This document shows positions 1 to 6,368 of a stretch of DNA of 6,764 nucleotides, in pieces. The notes under the pieces were generated by a model. The model was not told the origin of the DNA. It saw only the letters and a program-made list of their open reading frames with translations, and did not search any database. This DNA comes from an uncultured Eubacteriales bacterium (GTDB taxonomy: Bacteria > Bacillota > Clostridia > Oscillospirales > Oscillospiraceae). Position 1 is the first letter of the stretch; each line of letters starts with the position of its first letter. Made by a program: the position numbers and the translations under genes. Location: assembly GCA_900551995.1 (NCBI GenBank), contig URXW01000059.1:1-6764 (forward strand), read 5' to 3'.

Positions 1-619
1 CACGAAGGTTTTCCTTTTTCAATCCCTTCAGATTTTTGTACTGCCGGGTGGACATCCCCGACCATGCACGGGAGATCTCATCGGTGAGGATGGCGTACTC
101 CACGCCCTTCTGCACGCCGCGGGCGTCCCACTCGTCTGTCAGTTCCTTACGGACCTGAATGGCTTGCAGCCGCTGGTTGATCCATTCGCGGGTATAGCCC
201 TTTTTGAGATAGGTTTCCAACGCCCTCTCGATGGTCAACTCCGGGTCTATGGTTTCCTCAATGCGCTCCCGGCCAACCTGTGCTAACCAGGCTCGAAACG
301 GTTCTGCTTTTGGCGAGGGAATGGATTGGACGATACGGAGGAGCTGCTCCGTGTCTGCCACATCGGTATTGTAGCGTTTTCCATCCTTGGGCGACTTCAT
401 TTTCAGTTGCTGACAATTTGTCAGCAACTGATCTGCGCCTTCTTCTTTCAAACGCTGCTTCAGTTTCGCCCAATAGTTACTTGCGCCGCGTTGGTCTGGC
501 TGGTCGGTTAGAACAGCCACCACATCAACGATGGAAAAGTACCATTCTTCCTTTTCCTCGTCCCACGCAGTACGAATGCGCTTGTCCTCGAATAGCTGGA
601 TCTTATCGTTCTGTGCCAT
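1..619 (-). CDS. Bro-N / phage antirepressor-type protein (partial, C-terminus outside window)
   Basis: Likely a DNA-binding regulatory protein of the BRO/prophage antirepressor family. I translated 206 codons from ATG at 619 with no stop before the window edge, so the C-terminus is missing. The N-terminal part (about residues 8-115) fits Bro-N: WYFSIVDVVAVLTD near 26-39, a YWAKLKQRLK helix at 49-58, TNCQQLKM at 67-74, then the stretch TDVADTEQLLRIVQSIPSPK at 85-104 and the family-like WLAQVGRERIEE at 111-122. Residues 123-206 are charged and helical (ETYLKKGYTREWINQRL, LTDEWDARG). A GGAGTGAGGTG ribosome site precedes the ATG, and the start lies 10 bases after the phosphatase stop, so it is probably the last of a co-transcribed set. 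The gene contains a perfect palindrome at 404-430. By eye its base composition is less GC-rich than the recombinases. Family assignment is from recognised motifs; the target DNA is unknown. Confidence 0.85.
   Translation of the reverse strand, partial: MAQNDKIQLFEDKRIRTAWDEEKEEWYFSIVDVVAVLTDQPDQRGASNYWAKLKQRLKEEGADQLLTNCQQLKMKSPKDGKRYNTDVADTEQLLRIVQSIPSPKAEPFRAWLAQVGRERIEETIDPELTIERALETYLKKGYTREWINQRLQAIQVRKELTDEWDARGVQKGVEYAILTDEISRAWSGMSTRQYKNLKGLKKENLR
404..430. repeat. Perfect 13-bp-arm inverted repeat inside the Bro-N gene
   Basis: The left arm CAGTTGCTGACAA (404-416) and right arm TTGTCAGCAACTG (418-430) are exact reverse complements around a single central T. On the coding strand it spans exactly nine codons, residues 64-72 (Q-L-L-T-N-C-Q-Q-L), in the conserved part of the Bro-N domain. 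With only one central base it would work better as a dyad protein-binding site on DNA than as a simple RNA hairpin, which would need to open a few pairs to form a loop. Its role is unknown; autoregulation by the encoded protein is one possibility. Confidence 0.85.
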
Positions 620-624
620 TCTGT

Positions 625-1566
625 TCACCTCACTCCTGCAACAATTCTCTCAGCAATCCCTGGCAGCCCTCCAGCACATCCCGCCAAGTCGACTCGAAGT
701 CCTCGGTGTACCACGGGTCGGCAACATCGCGGGGGTGGTCGGTATAGTCCATCAGGAGGTGCAGCTTGCCTGCAAAGTCGCCGCCGCAGATGCGGTGCAT
801 ATTCCGCAGGTTCGCGCCGTCCATGCCGATCAGCAGGTCGTACTTGTCGTAGTCCTGATTGGTGAGCTGCCGCGCCACATGGCCGTCGCAGGAGATCCCG
901 TGCTCCGCCAGCTTGCGCCGTGCCGGAGGATAGACCGGGTTGCCGATCTCCTCCCGGCTGGTGGCCGCTGACTCGATATGGAATTGTGACGCCAGCCCAG
1001 CCTTCTTCACCAAGTCCTTCATCACGAACTCGGCCATGGGGCTGCGGCAGATATTGCCATGGCAGATAAACAGGATATTCTTCATACTGGTTCTTCTCCG
1101 AAAACTCATCATTTTCTTCAGTATAGCAGGTATCCACGCTTTCGCCAAGAGCAATTTCCGAATGTTCGGCTCTCTCAATCATCCGCAGCAGCTCCGTTTT
1201 GGATAAGCCGCTTTCAGCGACCTTCCGAATGTACCAACACCTCTCGGCCATGGTCAATCCGGCCTCCATGATGACCACATTTTGTGTCCAGTTCAGACGC
1301 ATTGCCGCTGCCAGCAACTCCGGCGTATCGCCGTACATCCGGTAGAAGTCCCGCATCCGGCGCACATTGCGGGGAGAAAAGCCATCGGCTGCGGGATAGG
1401 CGGCTTGCAGGTATTCCGACGCCGCGACAGCGGCGCCTTTCGCTGCTCTGCCGCTGACCACTCGGCCAATCTCGCAGTACAACTCCATCTGCGGGAGCTG
1501 CGCCGCAACAGCGGCGTCCAGCGCGGCGAACAGGGTGGTGTAATCTGTGGGCTTGCGGATATTCAT
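625..1566 (-). CDS. DUF1016 N-terminal (YhcG-type) domain protein with out-of-frame tail over the phosphatase gene
   Basis: Residues 1 to about 150 match the N-terminal domain of DUF1016/YhcG proteins, a helical, probably DNA-associated module that in full-length members (roughly 350 aa) precedes a PDDEXK nuclease domain. Visible hallmarks are the IGRVVSG segment (33-39), GFSPRNVRRMRDFYRMY (62-78), NW at 92-93, and WYIRKVAESGLSKTELL (111-127). Start ATG 1566 has AAGGAG 5 bases upstream. The nuclease half is missing. The frame stays open for a further ~153 codons after residue 161, ending at 625, but this tail lies over the phosphatase gene in the +1-shifted register. It is Arg/Gly/Ala-rich with no recognisable fold, so it is more likely a by-product of the phosphatase coding sequence than a designed domain. 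Either the protein really carries this tail, or the gene is a truncated relic that lost its own stop. Real function unknown; the N-terminal domain call is firm, the C-terminal end is not. Confidence 0.7.
   Translation of the reverse strand: MNIRKPTDYTTLFAALDAAVAAQLPQMELYCEIGRVVSGRAAKGAAVAASEYLQAAYPAADGFSPRNVRRMRDFYRMYGDTPELLAAAMRLNWTQNVVIMEAGLTMAERCWYIRKVAESGLSKTELLRMIERAEHSEIALGESVDTCYTEENDEFSEKNQYEEYPVYLPWQYLPQPHGRVRDEGLGEEGWAGVTIPYRVSGHQPGGDRQPGLSSGTAQAGGARDLLRRPCGAAAHQSGLRQVRPADRHGRREPAEYAPHLRRRLCRQAAPPDGLYRPPPRCCRPVVHRGLRVDLAGCAGGLPGIAERIVAGVR
630..1085 (-). CDS. Low-molecular-weight protein tyrosine phosphatase
   Basis: A 151-aa cytoplasmic phosphatase expected to hydrolyse phosphotyrosine on proteins through a phosphocysteine intermediate. 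The N-terminus MKNILFICHGNICRSPMAEF carries the family P-loop CX5RS: nucleophile Cys8, Asn11, Arg14 and Ser15. The general-acid loop is DPWYT with Asp123. Length and motif placement match the complete family (about 150 aa), so the enzyme appears intact. The chosen ATG at 1085 puts the P-loop close to the N-terminus as in the family and has a GGAGAA ribosome site 8 bases upstream; a longer in-frame start at 1178 would add 31 residues not expected in this family. The gene is entirely covered by the open DUF1016 frame read in the other register. It ends 10 bases before Bro-N. The substrate is unknown; it could act on tyrosine-phosphorylated regulators or arginine/tyrosine-phosphoproteins of the host. 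Confidence 0.92.
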   Translation of the reverse strand: MKNILFICHGNICRSPMAEFVMKDLVKKAGLASQFHIESAATSREEIGNPVYPPARRKLAEHGISCDGHVARQLTNQDYDKYDLLIGMDGANLRNMHRICGGDFAGKLHLLMDYTDHPRDVADPWYTEDFESTWRDVLEGCQGLLRELLQE

Positions 1567-1571
1567 AGCTT

Positions 1572-1577
1572 CTCCTT
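1572..1577 (-). promoter_or_regulatory. Ribosome binding site of the DUF1016-type gene
   Basis: AAGGAG on the minus strand with a 5-base spacer to ATG 1566. It fixes the start codon. It is preceded only by a GC-rich stretch up to the hairpin, with no recognisable -10 box. Confidence 0.75.
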
Positions 1578-1603
1578 TCCGGCGCGGCGCGCCTGATCAA
1601 CGC

Positions 1604-1653
1604 TCAAAGCAGAGAAAAGCACGGTGACTCAGCCGTGTTTTTCTCTGCTTTGA
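1604..1653. terminator. Long hairpin, probable bidirectional intrinsic terminator
   Basis: Arms 1604-1624 and 1633-1653 pair over 21 positions with one non-Watson-Crick position, around the 8-base loop TGACTCAG. The core CACGG/CCGTG stem is followed by TTTTTCTC on the plus strand and by CTTTTCTC on the minus strand, so each direction has a short U tract after a GC-rich stem. It begins 6 bases past the phosphoesterase stop codon, as expected for the terminator of the recombinase operon. Only 37 bases separate it from the next start codon, so partial read-through may supply the downstream genes. Confidence 0.75.
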
Positions 1654-1659
1654 CCTGCT

Positions 1660-2406
1660 TCAGATGATCCGCACAATCTGCTCCCACAGCAGGATGTGCT
1701 TTTCATCAATGGCTCGGTTGTCGTGATAATGGCCGAACAGCCAGTAGTGGTATTTTGCTCTTTCCCGTACCTCCTGTAGGAAGTCTGTGAGCCGGTCCGC
1801 CTCGTTGTGGCGGCTCCCCATGAGGGCGATGCTGGTGGGAGCGCAGTGGGTGATGATGTAGTCCACCTGCCAGCCGACCGCGTTAAGGTTTCGCCGTGCC
1901 CCGGCGTATTCCTCATCGGAGGGCAGTTCTTGTGCCCACCACGAGATATGGTTGACGCGGTACCTCGCTCTGGGCTTGCGCTGGAGCATCGTGAGCCTTT
2001 GCTCAAAATCCGGGGCATCCGGCTCCAGAATCCCATCCTCGATGTCGTGGCTTTTTGCGCCGCCCATGGTAAAGAAGCGGTAACCATCCAGCTCAAAGAT
2101 CTGCCCGCGCATCAGGTGCAGAACATGGGGACGAACGCGATGCACCTTGCCTCCGTGCCACTCCGCAACAGGGTATCGTTCCAGCGCGTCATAGTTTTCA
2201 TGGTTGCCGCAGACAAAGGCAAGCGTGAAGGGCAGGCGTTCCAGCCAGTCCAGCGTTTCATCGTCGCGGCTGTCGCCAAACCACACACCCCCGAAGTCTC
2301 CGGCGCAGATCATAATGTCCTGCTTTGTCATCCGCGCCTGTTCGGGAAAGTATTTTGGTTTGAATCGCTCAAAATTTCCGTGGAGGTCGCCGGTCACAAA
2401 TACCAT
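1660..2406 (-). CDS. Calcineurin-like metallophosphoesterase
   Basis: A 248-aa soluble enzyme of the calcineurin-like phosphoesterase superfamily, using two metal ions to hydrolyse phosphomonoester or phosphodiester bonds. The five metal-binding blocks appear in order: GDLHGNF (Asp7, His9), GDFGG (Asp37), GNHENYD (Asn68, His69), THCAP (His187) and GHYHD (His226, His228). A GGAKSHDIEDGILEP segment (115-129) lies between blocks three and four. The usual GDxxD second block is GDFGG here, but the metal-bridging Asp is kept, so activity is expected. ATG 2406 was chosen because AAGGAG lies 8 bases upstream and MVFVTGDLHG is the normal N-terminus; an upstream in-frame ATG at 2451 lies inside the recombinase coding region. 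The gene starts 16 bases after the Rec3 stop, so it is likely co-transcribed with the recombinases. Substrate unknown: protein phosphate, nucleic acid or cyclic nucleotide are all possible. Confidence 0.9.
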   Translation of the reverse strand: MVFVTGDLHGNFERFKPKYFPEQARMTKQDIMICAGDFGGVWFGDSRDDETLDWLERLPFTLAFVCGNHENYDALERYPVAEWHGGKVHRVRPHVLHLMRGQIFELDGYRFFTMGGAKSHDIEDGILEPDAPDFEQRLTMLQRKPRARYRVNHISWWAQELPSDEEYAGARRNLNAVGWQVDYIITHCAPTSIALMGSRHNEADRLTDFLQEVRERAKYHYWLFGHYHDNRAIDEKHILLWEQIVRII

Positions 2407-2414
2407 TTTCCCAT

Positions 2415-2420
2415 CTCCTT
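2415..2420 (-). promoter_or_regulatory. Ribosome binding site deciding the phosphoesterase start
   Basis: AAGGAG on the minus strand, immediately after the Rec3 TAA (2425-2423) and 8 bases before ATG 2406. It supports the shorter phosphoesterase start over the in-frame ATG at 2451. Confidence 0.8.
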
Positions 2421-2422
2421 TT

Positions 2423-4042
2423 TTAGTTTGATATGCTCTGGCGGATCTCAATGCCGCTCTTGAGCGTCACGCTGATCTCGTTCTTGGACAGCACCTTCAC
2501 CTGCGCCACCAGCTGCCGGATGGCACTCTCGTCCCATTCCGCGATGTGGGGCACGGCGTTTTCCAGCATCCCCGCGGCATCCCTGATACGCCGATCCGCT
2601 TCAGCGTGTTCCTTATTCTCGGCAAGGATGGAGGTCCGCAGCTCCTTTAGCGCGGTCTGCTCGTCCAATATCTCCTTGAACTGATCCCCATAGGCGATGG
2701 GATCATCCGCCGCCTTTTCCAGCAGCCTTTGGAACTGTGCCTCCAGCTCCGCCAGCCTGCGGTCGATGTCGCCAAGGCTCATGCCGCTGTTGGAGAACGG
2801 GATGACCTCCGCCTTCAACGCCTCCGTGATTTGGCGGATGCGGCCATCCAAGTCCGGCAGGACGGTGTTGAGTGCGGCTATGATCGCCCGCTGGAGCGGC
2901 GCCTCGTCCAGCGTGGGCGAACTGTGGCAGTATTTCTTACCGTAGTCCAGGCGGCTCACACAGCGCCACACGACGCGCTTTCCGTCAGGGCGCATCCATG
3001 TGCAGCGGCGGTACAGCGTTCCGCACTCGCCGCACACCAGACGGTCTGAGAGGGCGTAGCGGCTGGTGTAGGCTGAAAGACCGGTGGAGGCTCTCTTGGA
3101 GGGACTTTTTGCCGCCTTGCGCCGCGCCATCTCCGCCTGCACCGCATCGTACTTCTCGCGGCTGACGATGCCCTCGTGGTGGTTCTCTATGAGGTACATA
3201 GGGAGCTGCCCCGTGTTTTTGATGACCTTGCGGTTGATGACATCCTGCTGAAAGGTTTTCTGCATCAGCACATCGCCGCAGTATTTCTCATTCCGCAGGA
3301 TGCTCTTGATATGAGGCAGCGTCCATTGCGGTGACTTCTCAGAATATATCACGCCCTGCTCATGCAGCTCGTCCCGCAGCATCCGTGTGCTGGCCCCGGC
3401 GAGGTATCGCTCATAGATCCAGCGGACGACCTCCGCCTCCTCCGGGATGATCTCCGGCTTATCGTCCGCGCCCCTGCGGTAGCCGTAGAGGTATTTGTAC
3501 TGGATGGTCGCCTTTCCGCTCTCCATGGCGCGGCGTTTGCCCCATGTGACATTGGCGGAGATGGATTCGCTCTCAGACTGTGCGAAGGCGCCGGAGAGCG
3601 TGATGCGCAGCTCACTGTCCTCCTCCAACGAATTGATGTTCTCTTTTTCAAAGATGACGGCAATGCCCAGCTCCTTGAGCGCCCGTGTGTAGTAGAGGCA
3701 GTCCACCGTGTTGCGGGCGAAGCGGGAGACTGACTTAGTGAGGACAACGTCTATTTTCTTCTGGCGGCAGTGGCGAATCATACGCATGAAGTCCTCACGC
3801 TTTTTCACCGAGGTGCCGGTGATACCCTTGTCGGCGAAGATGCCCGCCATGGTCCACACGGGGTTGGACATGATCTTGTCGGTATAGTATTCCTTTTGCG
3901 CCTCGTAGCTGTTTGCCTGATCCTCCTCCTTGGTGGAGACCCGGCAGTAGGCGGCAACCCGGAGCTGTCTTTGCAGCTCCGCCTGCCGGACCGACTCCGG
4001 CTTTGCGGGGATCTTAATGACTCTTGGGGCGGTTTCGTTCAC
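2423..4042 (-). CDS. Large serine recombinase (Rec3), full length
   Basis: A 539-aa site-specific recombinase that would cut and rejoin DNA through a 5'-phosphoserine intermediate during element integration or excision. Domains in order: resolvase catalytic domain (about 28-180) with YCRVST, catalytic Ser36 and the helper arginines of SRFARN (Arg107, Arg110), preceded by FADKGITGTS; recombinase DNA-binding domain (about 183-300) with YLYGYRRG and PEEAEVVRWIYERYLAG; zinc ribbon with Cys337, Cys340, Cys361 and Cys372; a charged coiled-coil-like segment (about 420-485, GDIDRRLAELEAQFQRLLEK); and a C-terminal VTLKSGIEIRQSI strand pair. Length fits the large serine recombinases. The start is GTG at 4042, with GGAG 9 bases upstream, overlapping the Rec2 stop by four bases (GTGA). 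It appears catalytically intact. Whether it acts alone or with Rec1 cannot be told from sequence. Confidence 0.93.
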   Translation of the reverse strand: MNETAPRVIKIPAKPESVRQAELQRQLRVAAYCRVSTKEEDQANSYEAQKEYYTDKIMSNPVWTMAGIFADKGITGTSVKKREDFMRMIRHCRQKKIDVVLTKSVSRFARNTVDCLYYTRALKELGIAVIFEKENINSLEEDSELRITLSGAFAQSESESISANVTWGKRRAMESGKATIQYKYLYGYRRGADDKPEIIPEEAEVVRWIYERYLAGASTRMLRDELHEQGVIYSEKSPQWTLPHIKSILRNEKYCGDVLMQKTFQQDVINRKVIKNTGQLPMYLIENHHEGIVSREKYDAVQAEMARRKAAKSPSKRASTGLSAYTSRYALSDRLVCGECGTLYRRCTWMRPDGKRVVWRCVSRLDYGKKYCHSSPTLDEAPLQRAIIAALNTVLPDLDGRIRQITEALKAEVIPFSNSGMSLGDIDRRLAELEAQFQRLLEKAADDPIAYGDQFKEILDEQTALKELRTSILAENKEHAEADRRIRDAAGMLENAVPHIAEWDESAIRQLVAQVKVLSKNEISVTLKSGIEIRQSISN

Positions 4043-4782
4043 AGCTGATCTCTCCTCTCTATGGTCTGTCCGTTCTTCAGCGTCACGGTCACGCAGTTGC
4101 TCGTCACACGCGCCTTTGACACCGCGCTTTGCAGCAGCTCCGCATCCGGCTCTGTTATGGGCTTTCGGCCGGTGAGCAGCCGCCGCAGCCGCACGGTTTC
4201 GTATTCTGTGTTCCCGATGGCATCGTACTGCTCTGCCGCCAGTTGAAGGAGCAGCGCTCTGGCGTTATCCTCGTCGATGGGCTGCCGCTCCAGCGCGGAG
4301 TTCAGCTCCTCCTGTGTATTTCCACCGGCTGCGACCACTTGGGATGCCACTGGCTGGACACGGTCGGGGCAGCGTATGAGCTCGTTGAGCAGGTCGGTGA
4401 CGATCTTCTCAACCCGCTCAGAAGGCGGCGCGCCGCAGAGCCGTCGCAGGGTCTTCTGCGCGGGCGTTTTCTGCGGGGGGCAGGCTCTTGCCGTCCTCTT
4501 TTCCGCTGCCGCGCGGAGCTGCTCCGGCTCGATGAGGACCGGATATCCTTTCTCTCCGATATAGCGGCTGTCCTCTAAAATACGGGAGACCATGTTTTTG
4601 TTCCATGTCCGCCCCGCATAGTAGGGGATATCCTGTCGGCAGAGTGCCTTGGTCAGTTCACCCAGCGTGGCTCCCGTGCTGTAGCCTTGGAAGATAAACC
4701 GCACCAACTCCGCCTCCTCCGGCAGGATCGTGATCTCGCCCAGCGTCATACGGTAGCCGAAGGGCTGCTTTCGGTTTCCCAT
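4039..4782 (-). CDS. Recombinase-like protein lacking the catalytic domain (Rec2)
   Basis: A 247-aa protein that starts directly in the recombinase DNA-binding domain. PFGYRMTLGE (7-16), LPEEAELVRFIFQGYSTGA (20-38) and NKNMVSRILEDSRYIGEKGY (61-80) correspond to the segment after the resolvase domain in Rec1 and Rec3. There is no catalytic serine block and no SRFARN block, and the zinc-ribbon cysteines are reduced to isolated ones (Cys101, Cys116, Cys138). The C-terminal VTVTLKNGQTIERR (231-244) matches the terminal motif of its neighbours. ATG 4782 overlaps the Rec1 TAA by one base (TAATG), with AGAGGA about 10 bases upstream, so this is a deliberate start rather than a broken gene. Probably a DNA-binding accessory factor, for example one that shapes the synaptic complex or directionality. 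That role is inferred from domain loss and gene coupling. A decayed but still translated recombinase is the alternative. Confidence 0.85.
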   Translation of the reverse strand: MGNRKQPFGYRMTLGEITILPEEAELVRFIFQGYSTGATLGELTKALCRQDIPYYAGRTWNKNMVSRILEDSRYIGEKGYPVLIEPEQLRAAAEKRTARACPPQKTPAQKTLRRLCGAPPSERVEKIVTDLLNELIRCPDRVQPVASQVVAAGGNTQEELNSALERQPIDEDNARALLLQLAAEQYDAIGNTEYETVRLRRLLTGRKPITEPDAELLQSAVSKARVTSNCVTVTLKNGQTIERRDQL

Positions 4783-6353
4783 TATCGCACCGTCCTCTCA
4801 ATGGATTCCCGCAGCTCCAGCCCGTTATGCAGGCGGAAGCGGAGGGTGTCGTTGCTCTCCACGATGATCTCCGCAACGAGCGCGCCGCACAGCTCTGTGT
4901 CTGGGCGGTCGAGGAAGTCCGGCCCATCCTCCAGCAGGGCTATCAGCTCCCGCGTCCGCTGGGCGGTGGCATCCCCCTCGGCAGCCATAAGTTTCTCTTT
5001 GTCCAGCTTGGCCTGCCGGAGCTGGCGGGTCAGCTCGTTGCTTTTGGATATAAAAATGTCAGGATCAACGAGGCCGTTTTGCTTGAGGAAGGCCAGCGTT
5101 TGATTCTGACTGGAGAGTTCGGATATTTTTTTGTTGAGGGAAACAATGTCCTCGCTCCAGAGCAGCCTGCGATCACGGATCGTCCGGAGGGTTTCGAGCA
5201 TCCGCTCCAGAATGGGGAGGCTCTGATGCTTGAGCTTATAGAAGAGACGGCAGAAGGCTTCATCCGTCTGCGCTTCCGGCACGGGCTTGATGGTGCAGTC
5301 GCCTTTTTCATCGTGTCGGCAGCAACACCAGTACCATCTGCCATTGACTTGCTTTGCCCGGATGCGGGAGCCGCAGGAGCAGCGCATCCGGACGCAGAGC
5401 CTTCCATGAGTGACCGCCTGCCCGACGCTGCGTCTTTGCCGCAGTTCTTTTGCGCGGTCGAATAGCTCCTGTGGAATAATGGCATCGTTGCTATCCGCCA
5501 CATAGTACATTTCGCGCTCCCCGCGGTTGATCTTCTGCTGCTTGGGGAGGGTGGCGGTCGTGTATCGCTTTTGCAGCAGGGCATTGCCTGCATAACGCTC
5601 ATTTTGCAGGATGTAATCCACTGCCTTATATTTCCACATCCGCCTCGATGTATCCTCGGCGTTCAGGATTTCCGCGATCTCCCGCGGATTCCTGCCGGAG
5701 AGGTATTCGAGGAAGATACGCCGCACGATCTCGGCCTCCTCCTCGTGGACGGCAAGGCTTTTCCCGTCCAGCCGGAAGCCCCAGGGGGCGCGGCAGGTGT
5801 TGAACTCGCCGCTTTCCATTCTGCGCTGATAGCTCCAGCGCATATTGCCGGAGATGGATTCGCTCTCCTTTTGGGCGAAGGCGGCATAGATGGCAGTGAT
5901 GAGCTCGCTGCTCACATTGGCGGTGTCGATGCCCTCGCGCCCGAAGCGGACATTGACGCCCAGCTCCTTCAGCTCCCGCACTGCCTCCAGACAGTCCTTT
6001 GTGTTCCGGGCGAAGCGGGAGATGGATTTGACGAGGATCTGGTCGATGAGTCCTCTGCGGCAGTCCGCCATCATGCGTTGGAAGTCCTCCCGCTTTGCGG
6101 CGGAGGTGCCGGTGATGCTCTCGTCGGCGTAGATATCCACCATGCGCCATTCAGCCTTGCCGGAAATCAGCTCGGAGTAGTAGCGGTTTTGCGCCGCGAA
6201 GGAGTTGAGCTGGTCATCGGAGTCCGAGCTGACGCGGGTATAGGCCGCTATCCGCAGCTGCGTATTCCGCGGCTTCTCCGCCGCCTCGATCTTGATGACG
6301 CGGGGCTGCGCTGCCAGTGCCGTTGTGCCGTCTGTCAGATGCTTTTCCGCCAT
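4782..6353 (-). CDS. Large serine recombinase (Rec1), full length
   Basis: A 523-aa serine recombinase expected to integrate and excise the element. The resolvase domain (about 32-185) has YTRVSS with Arg40 and catalytic Ser42, YADESITGTS (75-84), and SRFARN with Arg113 and Arg116. The recombinase domain follows (about 188-310: PWGFRLDGKS, EEEAEIVRRIFLEYLSGRNP, YILQNERYAGNALLQ). A cysteine cluster typical of the zinc ribbon comes next (CSCG at 325-328, WCCCRHDEKGDC at 342-353). A helical coiled-coil-like region (about 375-460) and the terminal LRFRLHNGLELRESIE (504-519) complete it. ATG 6353 has a near-perfect AGGAGGTG 7 bases upstream, which settles the start. It is followed without a gap by Rec2. 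It is clearly diverged from Rec3 although the architecture is the same, so the two are not a recent duplication. Confidence 0.94.
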   Translation of the reverse strand: MAEKHLTDGTTALAAQPRVIKIEAAEKPRNTQLRIAAYTRVSSDSDDQLNSFAAQNRYYSELISGKAEWRMVDIYADESITGTSAAKREDFQRMMADCRRGLIDQILVKSISRFARNTKDCLEAVRELKELGVNVRFGREGIDTANVSSELITAIYAAFAQKESESISGNMRWSYQRRMESGEFNTCRAPWGFRLDGKSLAVHEEEAEIVRRIFLEYLSGRNPREIAEILNAEDTSRRMWKYKAVDYILQNERYAGNALLQKRYTTATLPKQQKINRGEREMYYVADSNDAIIPQELFDRAKELRQRRSVGQAVTHGRLCVRMRCSCGSRIRAKQVNGRWYWCCCRHDEKGDCTIKPVPEAQTDEAFCRLFYKLKHQSLPILERMLETLRTIRDRRLLWSEDIVSLNKKISELSSQNQTLAFLKQNGLVDPDIFISKSNELTRQLRQAKLDKEKLMAAEGDATAQRTRELIALLEDGPDFLDRPDTELCGALVAEIIVESNDTLRFRLHNGLELRESIERTVR

Positions 6354-6360
6354 GCCTGCT

Positions 6361-6368
6361 CACCTCCT
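6361..6368 (-). promoter_or_regulatory. Strong ribosome binding site of Rec1
   Basis: AGGAGGTG on the minus strand, 7 bases before ATG 6353. It is the strongest ribosome site in the recombinase set, while Rec2 and Rec3 rely on weaker sites and overlap with the upstream gene. Confidence 0.85.

Noticed and set aside
531..971. Plus-strand open frame of 146 codons opposite the phosphatase and Bro-N start
   Set aside because: Antisense to two genes with intact family motifs; low-complexity Val/Ala-rich translation typical of a shadow frame.
1807..2463. Plus-strand open frame of 218 codons opposite the phosphoesterase
   Set aside because: It lies almost entirely antisense to the metallophosphoesterase, with no motif and no convincing ribosome site.
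4425..4434. GC-only palindrome around GGCGCGCC, also present near 1583-1592
   Set aside because: Short GC-only palindromes are expected by chance in this composition and have no consistent position relative to genes.
4039..4782. Rec2 as a frameshifted fragment of Rec1 or Rec3
   Set aside because: It has its own start in a TAATG overlap, an uninterrupted frame and a distinct sequence, and Rec1 and Rec3 are each complete, so it is not a broken piece of either.
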